Shown here piece by piece: positions 1 to 8,184 of a stretch of 64,000 nt of DNA (position 1 is its first letter; every line of letters starts with the position of its first letter). Source of the DNA: an uncultured Lachnospiraceae bacterium (GTDB lineage Bacteria > Bacillota > Clostridia > Lachnospirales > Lachnospiraceae); the NCBI GenBank assembly GCA_934351255.1, contig CAKRJH010000014.1, positions 1 through 64,000 on the forward strand, given 5' to 3'. The notes below the pieces were generated by a model. It had not been told where the DNA came from. It made no database searches and saw only the letters and a program-made list of their open reading frames with translations. Position numbers and translations under genes: made by a program.

Positions 1-158
1 ATATCTAAAATACATTTCTGTACTTTATTCAAAAAAATATCATTTTAAGGCTTGACTTTTAATAGTTAGTCTTCCTACAATGTCTTTTAATTGTAATAAC
101 TTTGTATTATATCTTTTTTGATCCTACGCAGTGAAAGAGTCATCGCTGACTCTTCGAC

Positions 159-488
159 CTACTGCTCCCCATCTGTCACCTTAATCTCAATATGTTTCCC
201 CAGTGCACTCGCATATCGCTCCAGCAACAAGATCGTGGGAACACTGGCTCCCTTCTCCATGCGTGCAATATTGGACGCGATGATTCCCGTCAGATCCGCC
301 ATATCATGCTGCGTCAACCCCTGTCTGTGCCGCTCCTCCACCAGTTCCTTGATCACAGTGCTGGACTGATCCAGTACAACTTTCTGCAACGCCTCATTAT
401 ATGCCATAAGTCTCTTGGCTCTGGCTTCCTTTTCCTTCTGAAGATCATATCGGTTTTCTATAATAATGTTATCCATAATATCACTCAA
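159..488 (-). CDS. XRE-family helix-turn-helix regulator
   Basis: A 109-residue DNA-binding protein. Residues about 49-100 form a Cro/C1-type HTH (RHRQGLTQHDMADLTGI followed by ASNIARMEKG), preceded by a charged helical N-terminus. No enzyme or membrane domain is seen, so it is probably a local repressor or an antitoxin-like protein; no toxin partner is visible. The longest frame starts at a TTG; an ATG four codons in (476) is an equally possible start, and neither has a well-spaced Shine-Dalgarno. A strong promoter lies just upstream (524-552), so it is transcribed independently of the ADP-ribosylglycohydrolase gene behind it. Target unknown. Confidence 0.75.
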   Translation of the reverse strand: MSDIMDNIIIENRYDLQKEKEARAKRLMAYNEALQKVVLDQSSTVIKELVEERHRQGLTQHDMADLTGIIASNIARMEKGASVPTILLLERYASALGKHIEIKVTDGEQ

Positions 489-523
489 ACTCCATGTTCT
501 ATATCTAACTTAGTTCCAGATAT

Positions 524-552
524 ATTATATCATTTTTGATTGGTTCTTTCAA
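524..552 (-). promoter_or_regulatory. sigma-A type promoter for the XRE gene
   Basis: On the minus strand TTGAAA (552-547) and TATAAT (529-524) are separated by exactly 17 bp, 36 bp or more upstream of the XRE start. The -35 box lies between the stop of the ADP-ribosylglycohydrolase gene (573) and the regulator. Confidence 0.7.
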
Positions 553-572
553 GAACTTTCTAACTTCTCTAA

Positions 573-1397
573 CTAAAACAGACAATTATCAATGATATTT
601 TTAGCCTGCAAACTACTGATCCACCCTGCCGGAATATTCTCGTATCCATATAGTATTCCGGCCAGGCCGCCGGCAACTGCAGCTATCGTATCGGTATCTC
701 CGCCCAAATTAACCGCCTTCAACACACAATCCTTGTAACTGTTTGTATTCATGATACACCAAATCGCCGCTTCTAATGTGTCTAACACGTAACCGGTAGA
801 TTTTATCTGATCCTCCGGAATGGAATCCATCATTATAAGCCTGGCGAAAACAGAATCCTTTTTTACAATGGTTTTAATAAGCTCTGATAATTCCATCCCT
901 TTTATCAATCCTTGCGCAATCCTAACATATATTACACATGCTTCTTTGGAAATATCGTGCGCATGTGTAATAGCAGACACTTCCTCAATCATATGATCAG
1001 AAATATCAGATATAAATGCCAATGGTAACATCCTCATTAATGATCCATTTCCATTGGACATAATGTCATCAAACCCACATTTATTATAAATCGCTTCCGA
1101 ACAAGTATATCCGCAATCAAAGACCTTTCCAAAAGGAGTATATTTCGCATCAAATAACCATTTTTCAAACCGTTTTCTGATATCATCGCAATCAATAAAT
1201 CCAATCTTCTTATAGCTGTCACATGTGGCAAGAGTCATACTCGTATCGTCAGACCATGTACCAACTGGCTGCTTATGCGTCCCATTTCCAACCATATTTT
1301 TACAATAAAATGTTCCTCTTTCTTCGAACTCAAACGGGACACCTAATGCATCTCCGACTGCTAACCCATATATTGCATCTTTTAATTTATCTACCAT
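573..1397 (-). CDS. ADP-ribosylglycohydrolase family protein
   Basis: A 274-residue DraG/ARH-fold protein, near the usual length. The di-metal motifs are all present: GDALG at 15-19, WSDDTSM at 48-54, NGNGSLMR at about 115-122 and GGDTDT at 232-237. The family removes ADP-ribose from proteins, nucleic acids or small molecules; the substrate here cannot be read from sequence. The ribosome binding site in front of the ATG is weak. It lies 58 bp downstream of a PLD-helicase gene and a methyltransferase gene in the same direction, so it may belong to a stress or defence cluster. Reversal of ADP-ribosylation would fit that context, but this is inference. The copy appears intact. Confidence 0.88.
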   Translation of the reverse strand: MVDKLKDAIYGLAVGDALGVPFEFEERGTFYCKNMVGNGTHKQPVGTWSDDTSMTLATCDSYKKIGFIDCDDIRKRFEKWLFDAKYTPFGKVFDCGYTCSEAIYNKCGFDDIMSNGNGSLMRMLPLAFISDISDHMIEEVSAITHAHDISKEACVIYVRIAQGLIKGMELSELIKTIVKKDSVFARLIMMDSIPEDQIKSTGYVLDTLEAAIWCIMNTNSYKDCVLKAVNLGGDTDTIAAVAGGLAGILYGYENIPAGWISSLQAKNIIDNCLF

Positions 1398-1455
1398 AAA
1401 ATCACCATAATAAACGCCCCTGGTTCATGCGTCTCTTCCTTCATCATCCTTTTTT

Positions 1456-3939
1456 CTAATAAATTCTTTGCTCCCTATATCTTCTCTGATAATAGTCCAT
1501 CGTCCTATAGTCTATCACGTCTTTCATCTGTGCAACCATCACAGGATTGTCAATCAATGTCCGCAATTCATCCCTTAATCCCAATATTACATCATCATTT
1601 TTGACAAAAAATCCTTTCCCGGATTCCAAAAGATAATGCACCGGCATGGAAAGAATTTTCTTTATATGAACTCTGTCTGGAATGTCTTTATACTTCTGAA
1701 AAGTCATATTTTTATCGAGATCCTTCCAGTTGGTTCCTGTTGAAAAGAATTCTTTCCAACTTGAAAGAAGCTGCTCTTCTGATACTTCCATCAGCATATT
1801 TGAATGGTTATAAAATGCCATAAGTACCGGCATCTTATATACCTTTGACATGCTTGTATTTTCAAGCAGATTGATAAAGTCTTTTCCAATCCCTCCATAA
1901 AAGTCATCTTCCGATTGATCAAGTTCACCCAATTCCTTGAGAAATTCAAGGTATCGTTTAAATGGATTCTCCTTTGAATGGGAAATTGCCAATTCATAAA
2001 TGCTATCATCCATATATGTAAACAAATCCATTCTGGAGGGTCTCTTTCCGAGCAACTCCTTAACCCTGAAATATTCGTTTATGATCTGATCCTTAATTTT
2101 TAAATGTTTCCTGTCCATTTCTGCAAAAAGATCTATCAGCCTCATATCAAAATCAACCAGGCAGTCATCCGGAAAATCCAATACGTCCGACGAATGATAT
2201 ATTCCCATTTGAATATTTCTTTTATCCGCCAATAGAAAACGGACTCTTCCGGCCTTCTCATAATTTCCGATAAAATCAAGTACATTTAAAAACTCTTTCC
2301 CCTTGCACTTTCTAAGCCCGCGCCCAAGCTGCTGAAGAAAAACTATCGGTGAATCTGTAGGTCTCAGAAACATCACCATATCAACAGAGGTAATATCCAC
2401 GCCTTCATTAAACATATCCACAGAAAAAATCACTCTGATTTCACCCATCTTTAATTTTTGTATTGCTGCATTTCGCTTCTCTGTGTATTCACCGCTTGCA
2501 CCACTGAACACCGCAACCGACGGCACTCCTCTCACTGAAAACTCACGCGCCATCTCTCGGGCGTGCTCCTTTGAACAACAAAATCCAAGAGCTCGTCTTG
2601 AGCCATATTTGGAATAGTACTTATATATCAACTCATGTCTGTGAACGTTTCCGATGTAAGTTTTATTTAACTCTTTTTCCTCATATCTTCCTCTCACAAT
2701 GCGCAATTTAGAATAATCCGTATCATCAAAAATCCCATAATAATGAAACGGGACAAGCATTCCCTTATTAATTGCCTCCTTTAAAGAAATCTCATATGGC
2801 ACATTGTAATCACAAATTTCATAGATATTTCGGCCATCCATTCTCTCCGGAGTCGCTGTGAGCCCAAGAAGAAATTGGGGATTAAAATAATTAACAATTC
2901 GTTGATACAGATCATTAATTGCATGATGAAATTCATCTATTATGATATAGTTAAAATAATCCGGGGCAAAATATGTTTCCGTAAGATATTCCGGCCTGCC
3001 CAGAGTTGCAACCGAAGCAAAAATCACAGCTTTGTCAGTACATTTATTTTCTCCGTCAAAAAATCCATAGTCCTCTGAATTTCTGACATTTCTAAATGAT
3101 TGCGCCGCCTGTATTAAGATTTCTTCTCTATGTGCGACAAACAGTACCCTTTCATATTGCTTTGAATCAAAAGCTGCCAGATATGTTTTTCCGACGCCTG
3201 TTGCTGCCTGAATCAAAGCTCTTTTTGCTCCTTCTGATCTGGTATTGTCCAAAGCGCACAGCGCCTCAATCTGTGCACCCCTTGGTTCAAATAGCACCAT
3301 CGGCTCTGAACCTTCATCGTCCATCAAATCATATTTATCCAAATCTTTTGATACCGCAGGACGATGCCAATTTTTTGAGTATCTTTTTAATTCCTCATCA
3401 TCTATTATAATTGAATGATTCTCAAACAAGTCAAGAAACGTATTGTAAAATTTATCGTAATTTTCCGGATCTTTTTTACTGCTGAAACGATAATTCCACT
3501 CAATCCCAGATGTCAACGCACTCCTGGAAATATTAGAAGATCCAATATACAGCAAGCTGGAATTTTTATAATGGAATATATATGATTTCGGATGAAATGA
3601 ACGGTTTTTATCATTATAAAAGCGCAGATCCACCCGTTCCCCGAGCTTATGCTTAATTAGATACAGTGCCGATGGCTGTGTTATGCCAAGATAGTTTCCG
3701 GTCAATATTCTGATTTTTGCACCCCGTTTCAGCGCCTTATCAAGTTCATCAAGCAACATTCTCACACCAGACTCCATCAAAAACGACACAATAATGTCCA
3801 CGCTGTCAGCCTGTTTAAAACTGTTTATAAGCTGATAATACAGGTACATTCTCTCGTCCTGTCCGCCAGTCGTCGCGTCTGTTGAATATTCTATCCCACA
3901 CATGTTTTCTTGCACTTCTGCAGTATTAAATTCAGCCAT
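1456..3939 (-). CDS. PLD-type nuclease fused to an SF2 DEAD/DEAH helicase
   Basis: An 827-residue fusion. Residues about 30-175 are a phospholipase-D/HKD-like domain (FHPKSYIF with H116, then GSSNISRSAL at 133-142). Residues about 215-560 are a superfamily II helicase: AATGVGKT Walker A at 245-252, DEFH at 335-338, TATPER at 361-366, and motif VI QQLGRGLRK at 536-544. The last 250 residues are a helical region of unknown role. The layout is that of COG3886 (HKD nuclease) joined to COG1061 (SSL2-like helicase). It probably cuts or remodels DNA; defence or repair are both possible. The start overlaps the methyltransferase 3' end by 49 bp, and GGAG lies 9 nt before the ATG, suggesting coupled translation. 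Confidence 0.85.
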   Translation of the reverse strand: MAEFNTAEVQENMCGIEYSTDATTGGQDERMYLYYQLINSFKQADSVDIIVSFLMESGVRMLLDELDKALKRGAKIRILTGNYLGITQPSALYLIKHKLGERVDLRFYNDKNRSFHPKSYIFHYKNSSLLYIGSSNISRSALTSGIEWNYRFSSKKDPENYDKFYNTFLDLFENHSIIIDDEELKRYSKNWHRPAVSKDLDKYDLMDDEGSEPMVLFEPRGAQIEALCALDNTRSEGAKRALIQAATGVGKTYLAAFDSKQYERVLFVAHREEILIQAAQSFRNVRNSEDYGFFDGENKCTDKAVIFASVATLGRPEYLTETYFAPDYFNYIIIDEFHHAINDLYQRIVNYFNPQFLLGLTATPERMDGRNIYEICDYNVPYEISLKEAINKGMLVPFHYYGIFDDTDYSKLRIVRGRYEEKELNKTYIGNVHRHELIYKYYSKYGSRRALGFCCSKEHAREMAREFSVRGVPSVAVFSGASGEYTEKRNAAIQKLKMGEIRVIFSVDMFNEGVDITSVDMVMFLRPTDSPIVFLQQLGRGLRKCKGKEFLNVLDFIGNYEKAGRVRFLLADKRNIQMGIYHSSDVLDFPDDCLVDFDMRLIDLFAEMDRKHLKIKDQIINEYFRVKELLGKRPSRMDLFTYMDDSIYELAISHSKENPFKRYLEFLKELGELDQSEDDFYGGIGKDFINLLENTSMSKVYKMPVLMAFYNHSNMLMEVSEEQLLSSWKEFFSTGTNWKDLDKNMTFQKYKDIPDRVHIKKILSMPVHYLLESGKGFFVKNDDVILGLRDELRTLIDNPVMVAQMKDVIDYRTMDYYQRRYREQRIY

Positions 3940-4502
3940 CTTTCATCTCCACGGCCAGGTCGCACATCACCTGTAACCCACATCTCTTTCAGTTCAATAT
4001 TTTCTATATCCTGAAGAAACCTTTTAAATGTCTCCGCTGTAAAATCCGTGAAATAACGCCCGTTCCTTTCTCCTTCATAATCGCCATACTTAAAAGATGT
4101 ATAAATAATACCGTCCGTTTTCAGTGCCAATACCATTTTTACAAACACATCTTTTAACTCTTGCTTTGAAAGATGAAGTATCGAAGAACATGCCCATATA
4201 CCATCGTACTTTTCGGTTCCTGTAAGCTCTGCAAATAACATTGTTCTAACTTTTAGTCCTGTATAATCACTTGCAATACGACACAACGCCTCCGATCCAT
4301 CGATTGCATCGACATTAAACTTCTGACTCAAAAAATACTTTGTATCTCTGCCGGCTCCACAACCAAAATCAAGAATATACCCCTGCTCAGGCAACAGGTT
4401 CTGAAAATGTTTCTGGGTTTCATAAAAATCGACATCTGTCGTGGCTTTCGCAAAATCCCCGGCATTTTGGTTGTAATATTCTAAAGTTTTATTTACATTC
4501 AT
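3891..4502 (-). CDS. class I SAM-dependent methyltransferase
   Basis: A 203-residue Rossmann methyltransferase of the Methyltransf_11/25 (TehB-like) type. The SAM-binding motif ILDFGCGAGRD sits at about residues 43-53, with an acidic VDAID strand end after it and the post-motif IWACSSILHL. No target-recognition domain or DNA amino-methyltransferase NPPY/DPPY motif is present, so a small molecule or protein is the likelier substrate. The frame can be extended upstream to a TTG at 4598, but the family normally begins with the LEYYNQNAGDF block, so the inner ATG at 4502 is chosen. Its 3' end overlaps the helicase start by 49 bp, an operon-like link that hints at a shared process. Confidence 0.82.
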   Translation of the reverse strand: MNVNKTLEYYNQNAGDFAKATTDVDFYETQKHFQNLLPEQGYILDFGCGAGRDTKYFLSQKFNVDAIDGSEALCRIASDYTGLKVRTMLFAELTGTEKYDGIWACSSILHLSKQELKDVFVKMVLALKTDGIIYTSFKYGDYEGERNGRYFTDFTAETFKRFLQDIENIELKEMWVTGDVRPGRGDERWLNLILQKCKKTCVG

Positions 4503-4690
4503 AGCTATTACACAGATTCCCTTTTTAATAATTAAACAGAACTTATTCCACTGCGTTCTACATAAGTTCATATTATCATAACCACTTATCGTATTCAATC
4601 TGCGTAAATGACAAGCCTCCCTTACTGTATCTGACTCCGTTTCTATACAATTCCTTGTATAATATATTTCTGTATAGAAGACGCTCCTTT

Positions 4691-4954
4691 TTAATAATCA
4701 TAATCATCTGGATCTAACCCCGCTTCTTCCAACACCTCAGTTCTCTCATCAGGATCCATGAACTCTAACTCATCGAAATCAAGTCCAGCTGCTATAACCT
4801 CGTCCTCAAAATCATTTTCTGTATCATCAAAATCCCCGGCATCTCCAAACAGAGCCTCGTGCTCTTCCTTACTGCTGCAAAGCATCTCCTCTGCAAACAT
4901 CATGTCTACACCATCTACCTCGCCATCTCCATCGAAATCCATCCAATCTTTCAT
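4691..4954 (-). CDS. small acidic protein with EF-hand/dockerin-like loop
   Basis: An 87-residue, very acidic protein of unknown function. Near the N-terminus DFDGDGEVDGVD matches a calcium-binding DxDxDG loop as found in dockerins and EF-hands, with a second, weaker acidic run DPDERTEVLEEAGLDPDDYDY at the C-terminus. There is no signal peptide or membrane segment. The start is set by GGGAGG 7 nt before the ATG; a longer in-frame extension to 5050 lacks such a site. It lies upstream of the methyltransferase in the same direction and immediately beside the orphan CRISPR remnant. A calcium-binding or charge-mimic role is possible but unproven. Confidence 0.7.
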   Translation of the reverse strand: MKDWMDFDGDGEVDGVDMMFAEEMLCSSKEEHEALFGDAGDFDDTENDFEDEVIAAGLDFDELEFMDPDERTEVLEEAGLDPDDYDY

Positions 4955-5082
4955 CGCTATACCTCCCATAATATTTTGATTATTTGTTAGTTCCTGAACA
5001 CAGAATACCACTTCGTCTGTCCCAAAAACATCCCAGGTAGATTGAATCAATAGGATTACCTATAATTTAATGAGGCTATCCT

Positions 5083-5249
5083 ATTTTGATCGCACATAAT
5101 TCTTTCAGGTACGAAAATCAGATGAGGTTCTTTTTTCTCCTCTTCATGTTTTATAGTCACGTAATTTATTCAGGTACTAAAATTCGCAAGGTTGGAGCTT
5201 TTACAGTTCGCTTGTTTTACAGTCACGTAATTTGTTCAGGTACTAAAAT
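5083..5249. CRISPR. orphan CRISPR remnant, 3 repeats and 2 spacers
   Basis: Three 36-bp units lie at 5083-5118 (degenerate, about 26/36), 5148-5183 and 5214-5249, separated by spacers of 29 and 30 bp. The last two match the repeat of the main array at 10.2-11.8 kb and have the same orientation, but share a TTCAGG where the main array has TTTAGG, and the middle unit has two further changes. No further repeat follows at the expected 66-bp step on either side, and no leader-like sequence adjoins the right end. No cas gene is nearby. It is best read as a cut-off, decaying part of an older array. Confidence 0.9.
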
Positions 5250-5267
5250 ACTGATTTGTGGGATCAA

Positions 5268-5420
5268 TTAACATGGAATTACAGACATAATTCTAACCAA
5301 TCCATACTTTTCTTTGCGTTTTAATGTAGGACTTAATATTGCAAGAATTATTGTATAAAGAAATATTCCGACAGCAATTAAGCCATTTGTTGTTTTTAAC
5401 GTCAAATAGAACAAATACAT
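5268..5420 (-). CDS. small single-span membrane protein
   Basis: A possible 50-residue protein with one hydrophobic helix (about residues 12-32, GLIAVGIFLYTIILAIL) followed by a basic tail (LKRKEK). The start is chosen at the ATG with GGAGG 5 nt upstream; a longer frame from a GTG at 5456 has no such signal. It sits between the orphan CRISPR remnant and a well-formed minus-strand promoter (5534-5562) that would transcribe it with a leader of roughly 100 nt. No family is recognised, and short hydrophobic frames can arise by chance. Confidence 0.4.
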   Translation of the reverse strand: MYLFYLTLKTTNGLIAVGIFLYTIILAILSPTLKRKEKYGLVRIMSVIPC

Positions 5421-5533
5421 GTCGTCCTCCATTTTGTATATAAGTAATATTTTCACTTACTCCAATTTCATTAGAGTGAAAAATTCAAAGTTTCTGTTCC
5501 TTACAAATCCCGATTTGTCAAACTGTTGAATTG

Positions 5534-5562
5534 ATTATATCAAACAATCATACTCACAACAA
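5534..5562 (-). promoter_or_regulatory. promoter of repeated intergenic module, copy A
   Basis: Minus-strand TTGTTG (5562-5557) and TATAAT (5539-5534) with 17-bp spacing. The same boxes, the same spacing and an upstream block GCCTCT-N-GTTT recur at 8185-8213, so this is one of two paralogous promoters in the accessory region. It points toward the small membrane protein gene at 5268-5420. Confidence 0.6.
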
Positions 5563-5618
5563 TCCCCTTAAAACTAGAGGCAGGCATGTCCTCCTGTCGC
5601 CCTTAATACCCTGATGTT

Positions 5619-5786
5619 TCATTGCATAGTATAATTCGACATTAGCTTATCGACAACCTTGCCGAGTAATGTCTCCTGCTGTTCAGACCGCTTGCACGCA
5701 TCCGCAATGGCAGTAATCAGATCTATGCTGACAGTCACAATCGCCTTTCCTGTCTGGTACGACTTCTGCGTCAATTCATCGACCAT
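5619..5786 (-). CDS. 55-residue conserved-looking small protein
   Basis: A short soluble protein (MVDELTQKSYQTGKAIVTVS at the N-terminus, then a helical part with IADACKRSEQQE). GGGAGG lies 8 nt before the ATG and codon use is less AT-rich than the DNA around it, which supports a real gene. No transmembrane segment and no recognisable motif. It lies between copy A of the intergenic module's promoter and its terminator, in a stretch that also carries an integrative-element replication fragment, so it may be a mobile-element passenger. Function unknown. Confidence 0.55.
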   Translation of the reverse strand: MVDELTQKSYQTGKAIVTVSIDLITAIADACKRSEQQETLLGKVVDKLMSNYTMQ

Positions 5787-5953
5787 TGTTCTGTCCTCCC
5801 GATATTATTCTCTCTGTGCTTCCTGTCATGTGTGGGTGGTCTTACCTACGGAATACCATTTTTGCTATACATCAGGTGTCTTCCTTCATTTTTATTTGAA
5901 CTTCTGGACAATTTGTCCGAAAGCTACTTTCTTGTTCTTTGTCCATAAATGCA

Positions 5954-5992
5954 CAAAAAAGAGCATTCATGCTTCTTACACATAAATGCTCT
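5954..5992 (-). terminator. rho-independent terminator, module copy A
   Basis: Inverted repeat AGAGCATTTATG / CATGAATGCTCT (one mismatch) followed on the minus strand by six T. It would end transcripts from the small membrane protein genes to the right. A near-identical hairpin is at 8411-8443, and both are followed by a related TGTCCAGAAGTTCAAAT stretch. Confidence 0.65.
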
Positions 5993-6037
5993 AACGATGT
6001 TTTATTATAAAATTCTTTCTACCTATTATACCAATGC

Positions 6038-6208
6038 CTATTTTGCCTTTATTCTCTTCATTATAAACTCAATAATTGGAGTTGCGCATACTAGCACACA
6101 TATCAGCCAAATGAATGACCTCAATAACCCATCATGATTCATAAGAGATACAATCCACATTATCAGACAGGTTATTACTCCTACTATCGCTACTACCAAT
6201 TTCAACAT
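6038..6208 (-). CDS. small two-span membrane protein
   Basis: A 56-residue protein with two hydrophobic helices (about 3-20 VAIVGVITCLIMWIV and 34-50 FIWLICVLVCATPIIEF) joined by a polar turn NHDGLLR, ending in a basic tail KRIKAK. An AGGA-type site lies 6-9 nt before the ATG. It is the last gene of a leftward group (frameshifted XRE regulator, 51-residue membrane protein, this gene) and is followed by a terminator at 5954-5992. The arrangement resembles small toxin, immunity or bacteriocin-type loci, but no homologous family is recognised. Confidence 0.5.
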   Translation of the reverse strand: MLKLVVAIVGVITCLIMWIVSLMNHDGLLRSFIWLICVLVCATPIIEFIMKRIKAK

Positions 6209-6317
6209 ACTATTCCTATAATACTTCGCTATCTTTTTTCTATGATTTTATTATTCCGCCCTATCATCTTGGATTTCTCCTTATAATCATCTTTCTCCAG
6301 CTACATATTCATTCTTG

Positions 6318-6473
6318 TTAAAATCCTAAATGTGCGATAAATGTTCCAACCACATAACCTAAACCATATATTATCAGTACAATTATTCCAACAACCATTA
6401 TTCTCCTTATCAATTTCTGAACATTAGTTTCTCGATTCATCCAGTCTTTTATTGCATTTTCATTCAGTTTCAT
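6318..6473 (-). CDS. small membrane protein with YGLGY...GTFI tail
   Basis: A 51-residue protein: a charged N-terminal helix (MKLNENAIKDWMNRETNVQK) and one transmembrane helix (about 26-45). A perfect AGGAGG lies 8 nt before the ATG. The C-terminus GLGYVVGTFIAHL resembles the C-terminal end of the neighbouring XRE-membrane protein (LGGYEIGKFIGYL), suggesting that the two membrane tails are related and may interact. Function unknown; a partner or immunity role next to a membrane-tethered regulator is inference. Confidence 0.6.
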   Translation of the reverse strand: MKLNENAIKDWMNRETNVQKLIRRIMVVGIIVLIIYGLGYVVGTFIAHLGF

Positions 6474-6586
6474 AATAGCAACCTCCTAATCAAATTTGTG
6501 ATTAAAAGGTATCATTCAAGGCTCAAACTAACCATAAATTTATAGTTGCACCTGTGTAAACTTAAGGTTGCACCCGCCATTTTAGG

Positions 6587-6998
6587 TCATTTCGTCAGAT
6601 ATCCAATAAATTTTCCTATTTCATATCCGCCAAGATATATAACACTTATAATAAGGGCAACCAATGCGCAAATGATTAAAATATACAGCAACATAAATAA
6701 GATCTTTTGCTTTTTAGATAAATTGGATAAAAAATTATTCCACACTAGTAAGATATTTTTTGTCTTATATTTCTCTAATGTCTTTTCGTCATTATCTTCT
6801 TTTTCAATTCCTCTCCTCAGATAATCTAATGAGACATCAAAATAATCACTCATAAACAGTAGCCTGGTCATTTCAGGATATGCTTTATCATTTTCCCATT
6901 TGGAAATCGACTGTCTGGAGACATCCAAAACCTCTGCAAGCTCTTCTTGAGATAAATTCTTTTTTTCGCAATTCATATAGTCGTTCCCCAAAAGTCAT
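6587..6998 (-). pseudogene. XRE regulator with C-terminal membrane helix, frameshifted
   Basis: Read from the ATG at 6998 (GGAGG 7-8 nt upstream) the protein begins MTFGERLYELRKK, the usual start of this family, but an A7 run at 6961-6967 on the minus strand puts the rest out of frame. The downstream frame continues NLSQEELAEVLDVSRQSIS...KAYPE, a clear HTH, then a linker and one strong transmembrane helix (LFMLLYILIICALVALIISVIYL) with a GGYEIGKFIGYL end. Six A instead of seven would restore one protein of about 137 residues. It could be a pseudogene, a sequencing error in a homopolymer, or slippage-controlled. It heads the small-membrane-protein group. Confidence 0.75.
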
Positions 6999-7051
6999 AC
7001 TTCTTCCTCCAAATCATTGTAAATTAACAAAATCTGTATTTCTATTTCTTC

Positions 7052-7147
7052 TCATTCAAAAATTCTTTTCTTACTCCTTGAAGTTTTTACATATCCAATC
7101 CAAGCTGGTCCATCATCAGAATATCCAGTTTTAAGTTCAATATACAT
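7052..7147 (-). CDS. truncated small protein, MYIELKTGYSDDGPAWIG type
   Basis: A 31-residue frame beginning MYIELKTGYSDDGPAWIGY then VKTSRSKKRIFE and a stop. The opening block resembles a family of short Firmicute proteins that continue for a further 30-50 residues, so this copy seems cut short, probably by a frameshift near its end. GGTGA lies about 6 nt before the ATG. Family recognition is from memory of the motif only, and its function is not known to me. Confidence 0.4.
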   Translation of the reverse strand: MYIELKTGYSDDGPAWIGYVKTSRSKKRIFE

Positions 7148-7234
7148 TAAATCACCAATCAATATTAACGCCTCCAATTTTTGTTTCGCAATTTTATGAA
7201 TTGCGATTCATCGAATTTTTTTTAGGTCTTCGAA

Positions 7235-8037
7235 TCATTTGTTTTTTTGAATTACCCATTCATAAAATTTTTCATCACTGCCATCATATTTTGATTTTTG
7301 TATAGCCATAGATATTTGAGCAATATCACTATCAAGGTCATTTATGTCTGAAACCACTTTTCGTCTACAATATTGCACCTTAAACATATCCATTCCAGGT
7401 GAAATTATCATTGGTTTTATCTCTAATAAGTCATATAACTCTTGATAGTCGTTTTTCATACAAACTAAAATTGTTTCAAACTGTTGGATTCTTTTTTCGA
7501 TGTGAAATATAAACGAAGCCAGCTTCTCAACAGTATAGCCAACTATCTCTTTAATAATCACAGGATTAATTTGAGGTACTATTTTCACAAATTCTTTTAG
7601 TTCTTCAGGAATTCTTCTCGTAGCAGCCTCATCTCCAGCAACCAATATAGATTGTGGATTATGAAAAGTCCAATTTCTAATGTTAAGAAATTCATTCAAC
7701 AAGGCTTTTTTATCTTCATCCAGCTCATTTTTAAATATCCATTTTTAAATAATAGGCTTCTAAGATTCATATATGAAAAGGAGCTATTTTGATGATCTGC
7801 AATAAATTTTAATAATTCATGTTGCCGATGTAATATCTTATCATATACGTCTTCATATTCTTTGGCTGGAATTATATCTTCTTTCGAATTAACTAGAAGT
7901 TCTATTGCCTCCTGATAATATTCTTTATACTTTTCAAAATTAACTTCTACCGGCGCAATTAAAGAATTTAATGCCGAGCAAGCATGTTCCACATCATTAA
8001 TTGAATACTGCTTGTACCGTTTATTATCTTTTGACAT
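7235..8037 (-). pseudogene. unknown soluble protein gene split by 14-bp duplication
   Basis: Two frames, 7696-8037 (starting MSKDNKRYKQYSINDVEHAC) and 7235-7702, read as one protein when one copy of a 14-bp tandem duplication at 7724-7751 is removed: the join becomes LLFKNELDEDKKALLNEFLNIRNW. The restored product would be about 255 residues, helical, without signal or membrane segments. Downstream parts include EAATRRIPEELKEFVKIVP and a helical stretch with IFHIEKRIQQFETILVC. I recognise no family. The gene is driven by module promoter B (8185-8213). As sequenced, translation ends soon after the duplication. Confidence 0.7.
7724..7751. repeat. 14-bp tandem duplication causing frameshift
   Basis: Positions 7724-7737 and 7738-7751 share CATTTTTAAATA preceded by CT or TC, a 14-bp direct repeat with two changes. 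Fourteen is not a multiple of three, so it breaks the reading frame of the gene at 7235-8037. Confidence 0.85.
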
Positions 8038-8184
8038 AACCCATTCTCCATTTATATATTTTGGCTATTACATATCTACTCAGTATGCTTAACTGCCTCT
8101 CGCAGAATAAGATCAATATTTATCATACACAATTCCAATTTTTCCTAACATATACAAATTCTCATATTTATATACGTTGCATTG

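Noticed and set aside
135..154. Hairpin AAGAGTCA/TGACTCTT after the XRE gene as a terminator
   Set aside because: No T-run follows on the minus strand, so termination is not supported; kept only as a possible small palindrome.
5199..5207. TTTTACAGT inside the second orphan spacer, like a partial repeat
   Set aside because: Only nine bases match and the spacer has normal length, so chance cannot be excluded.
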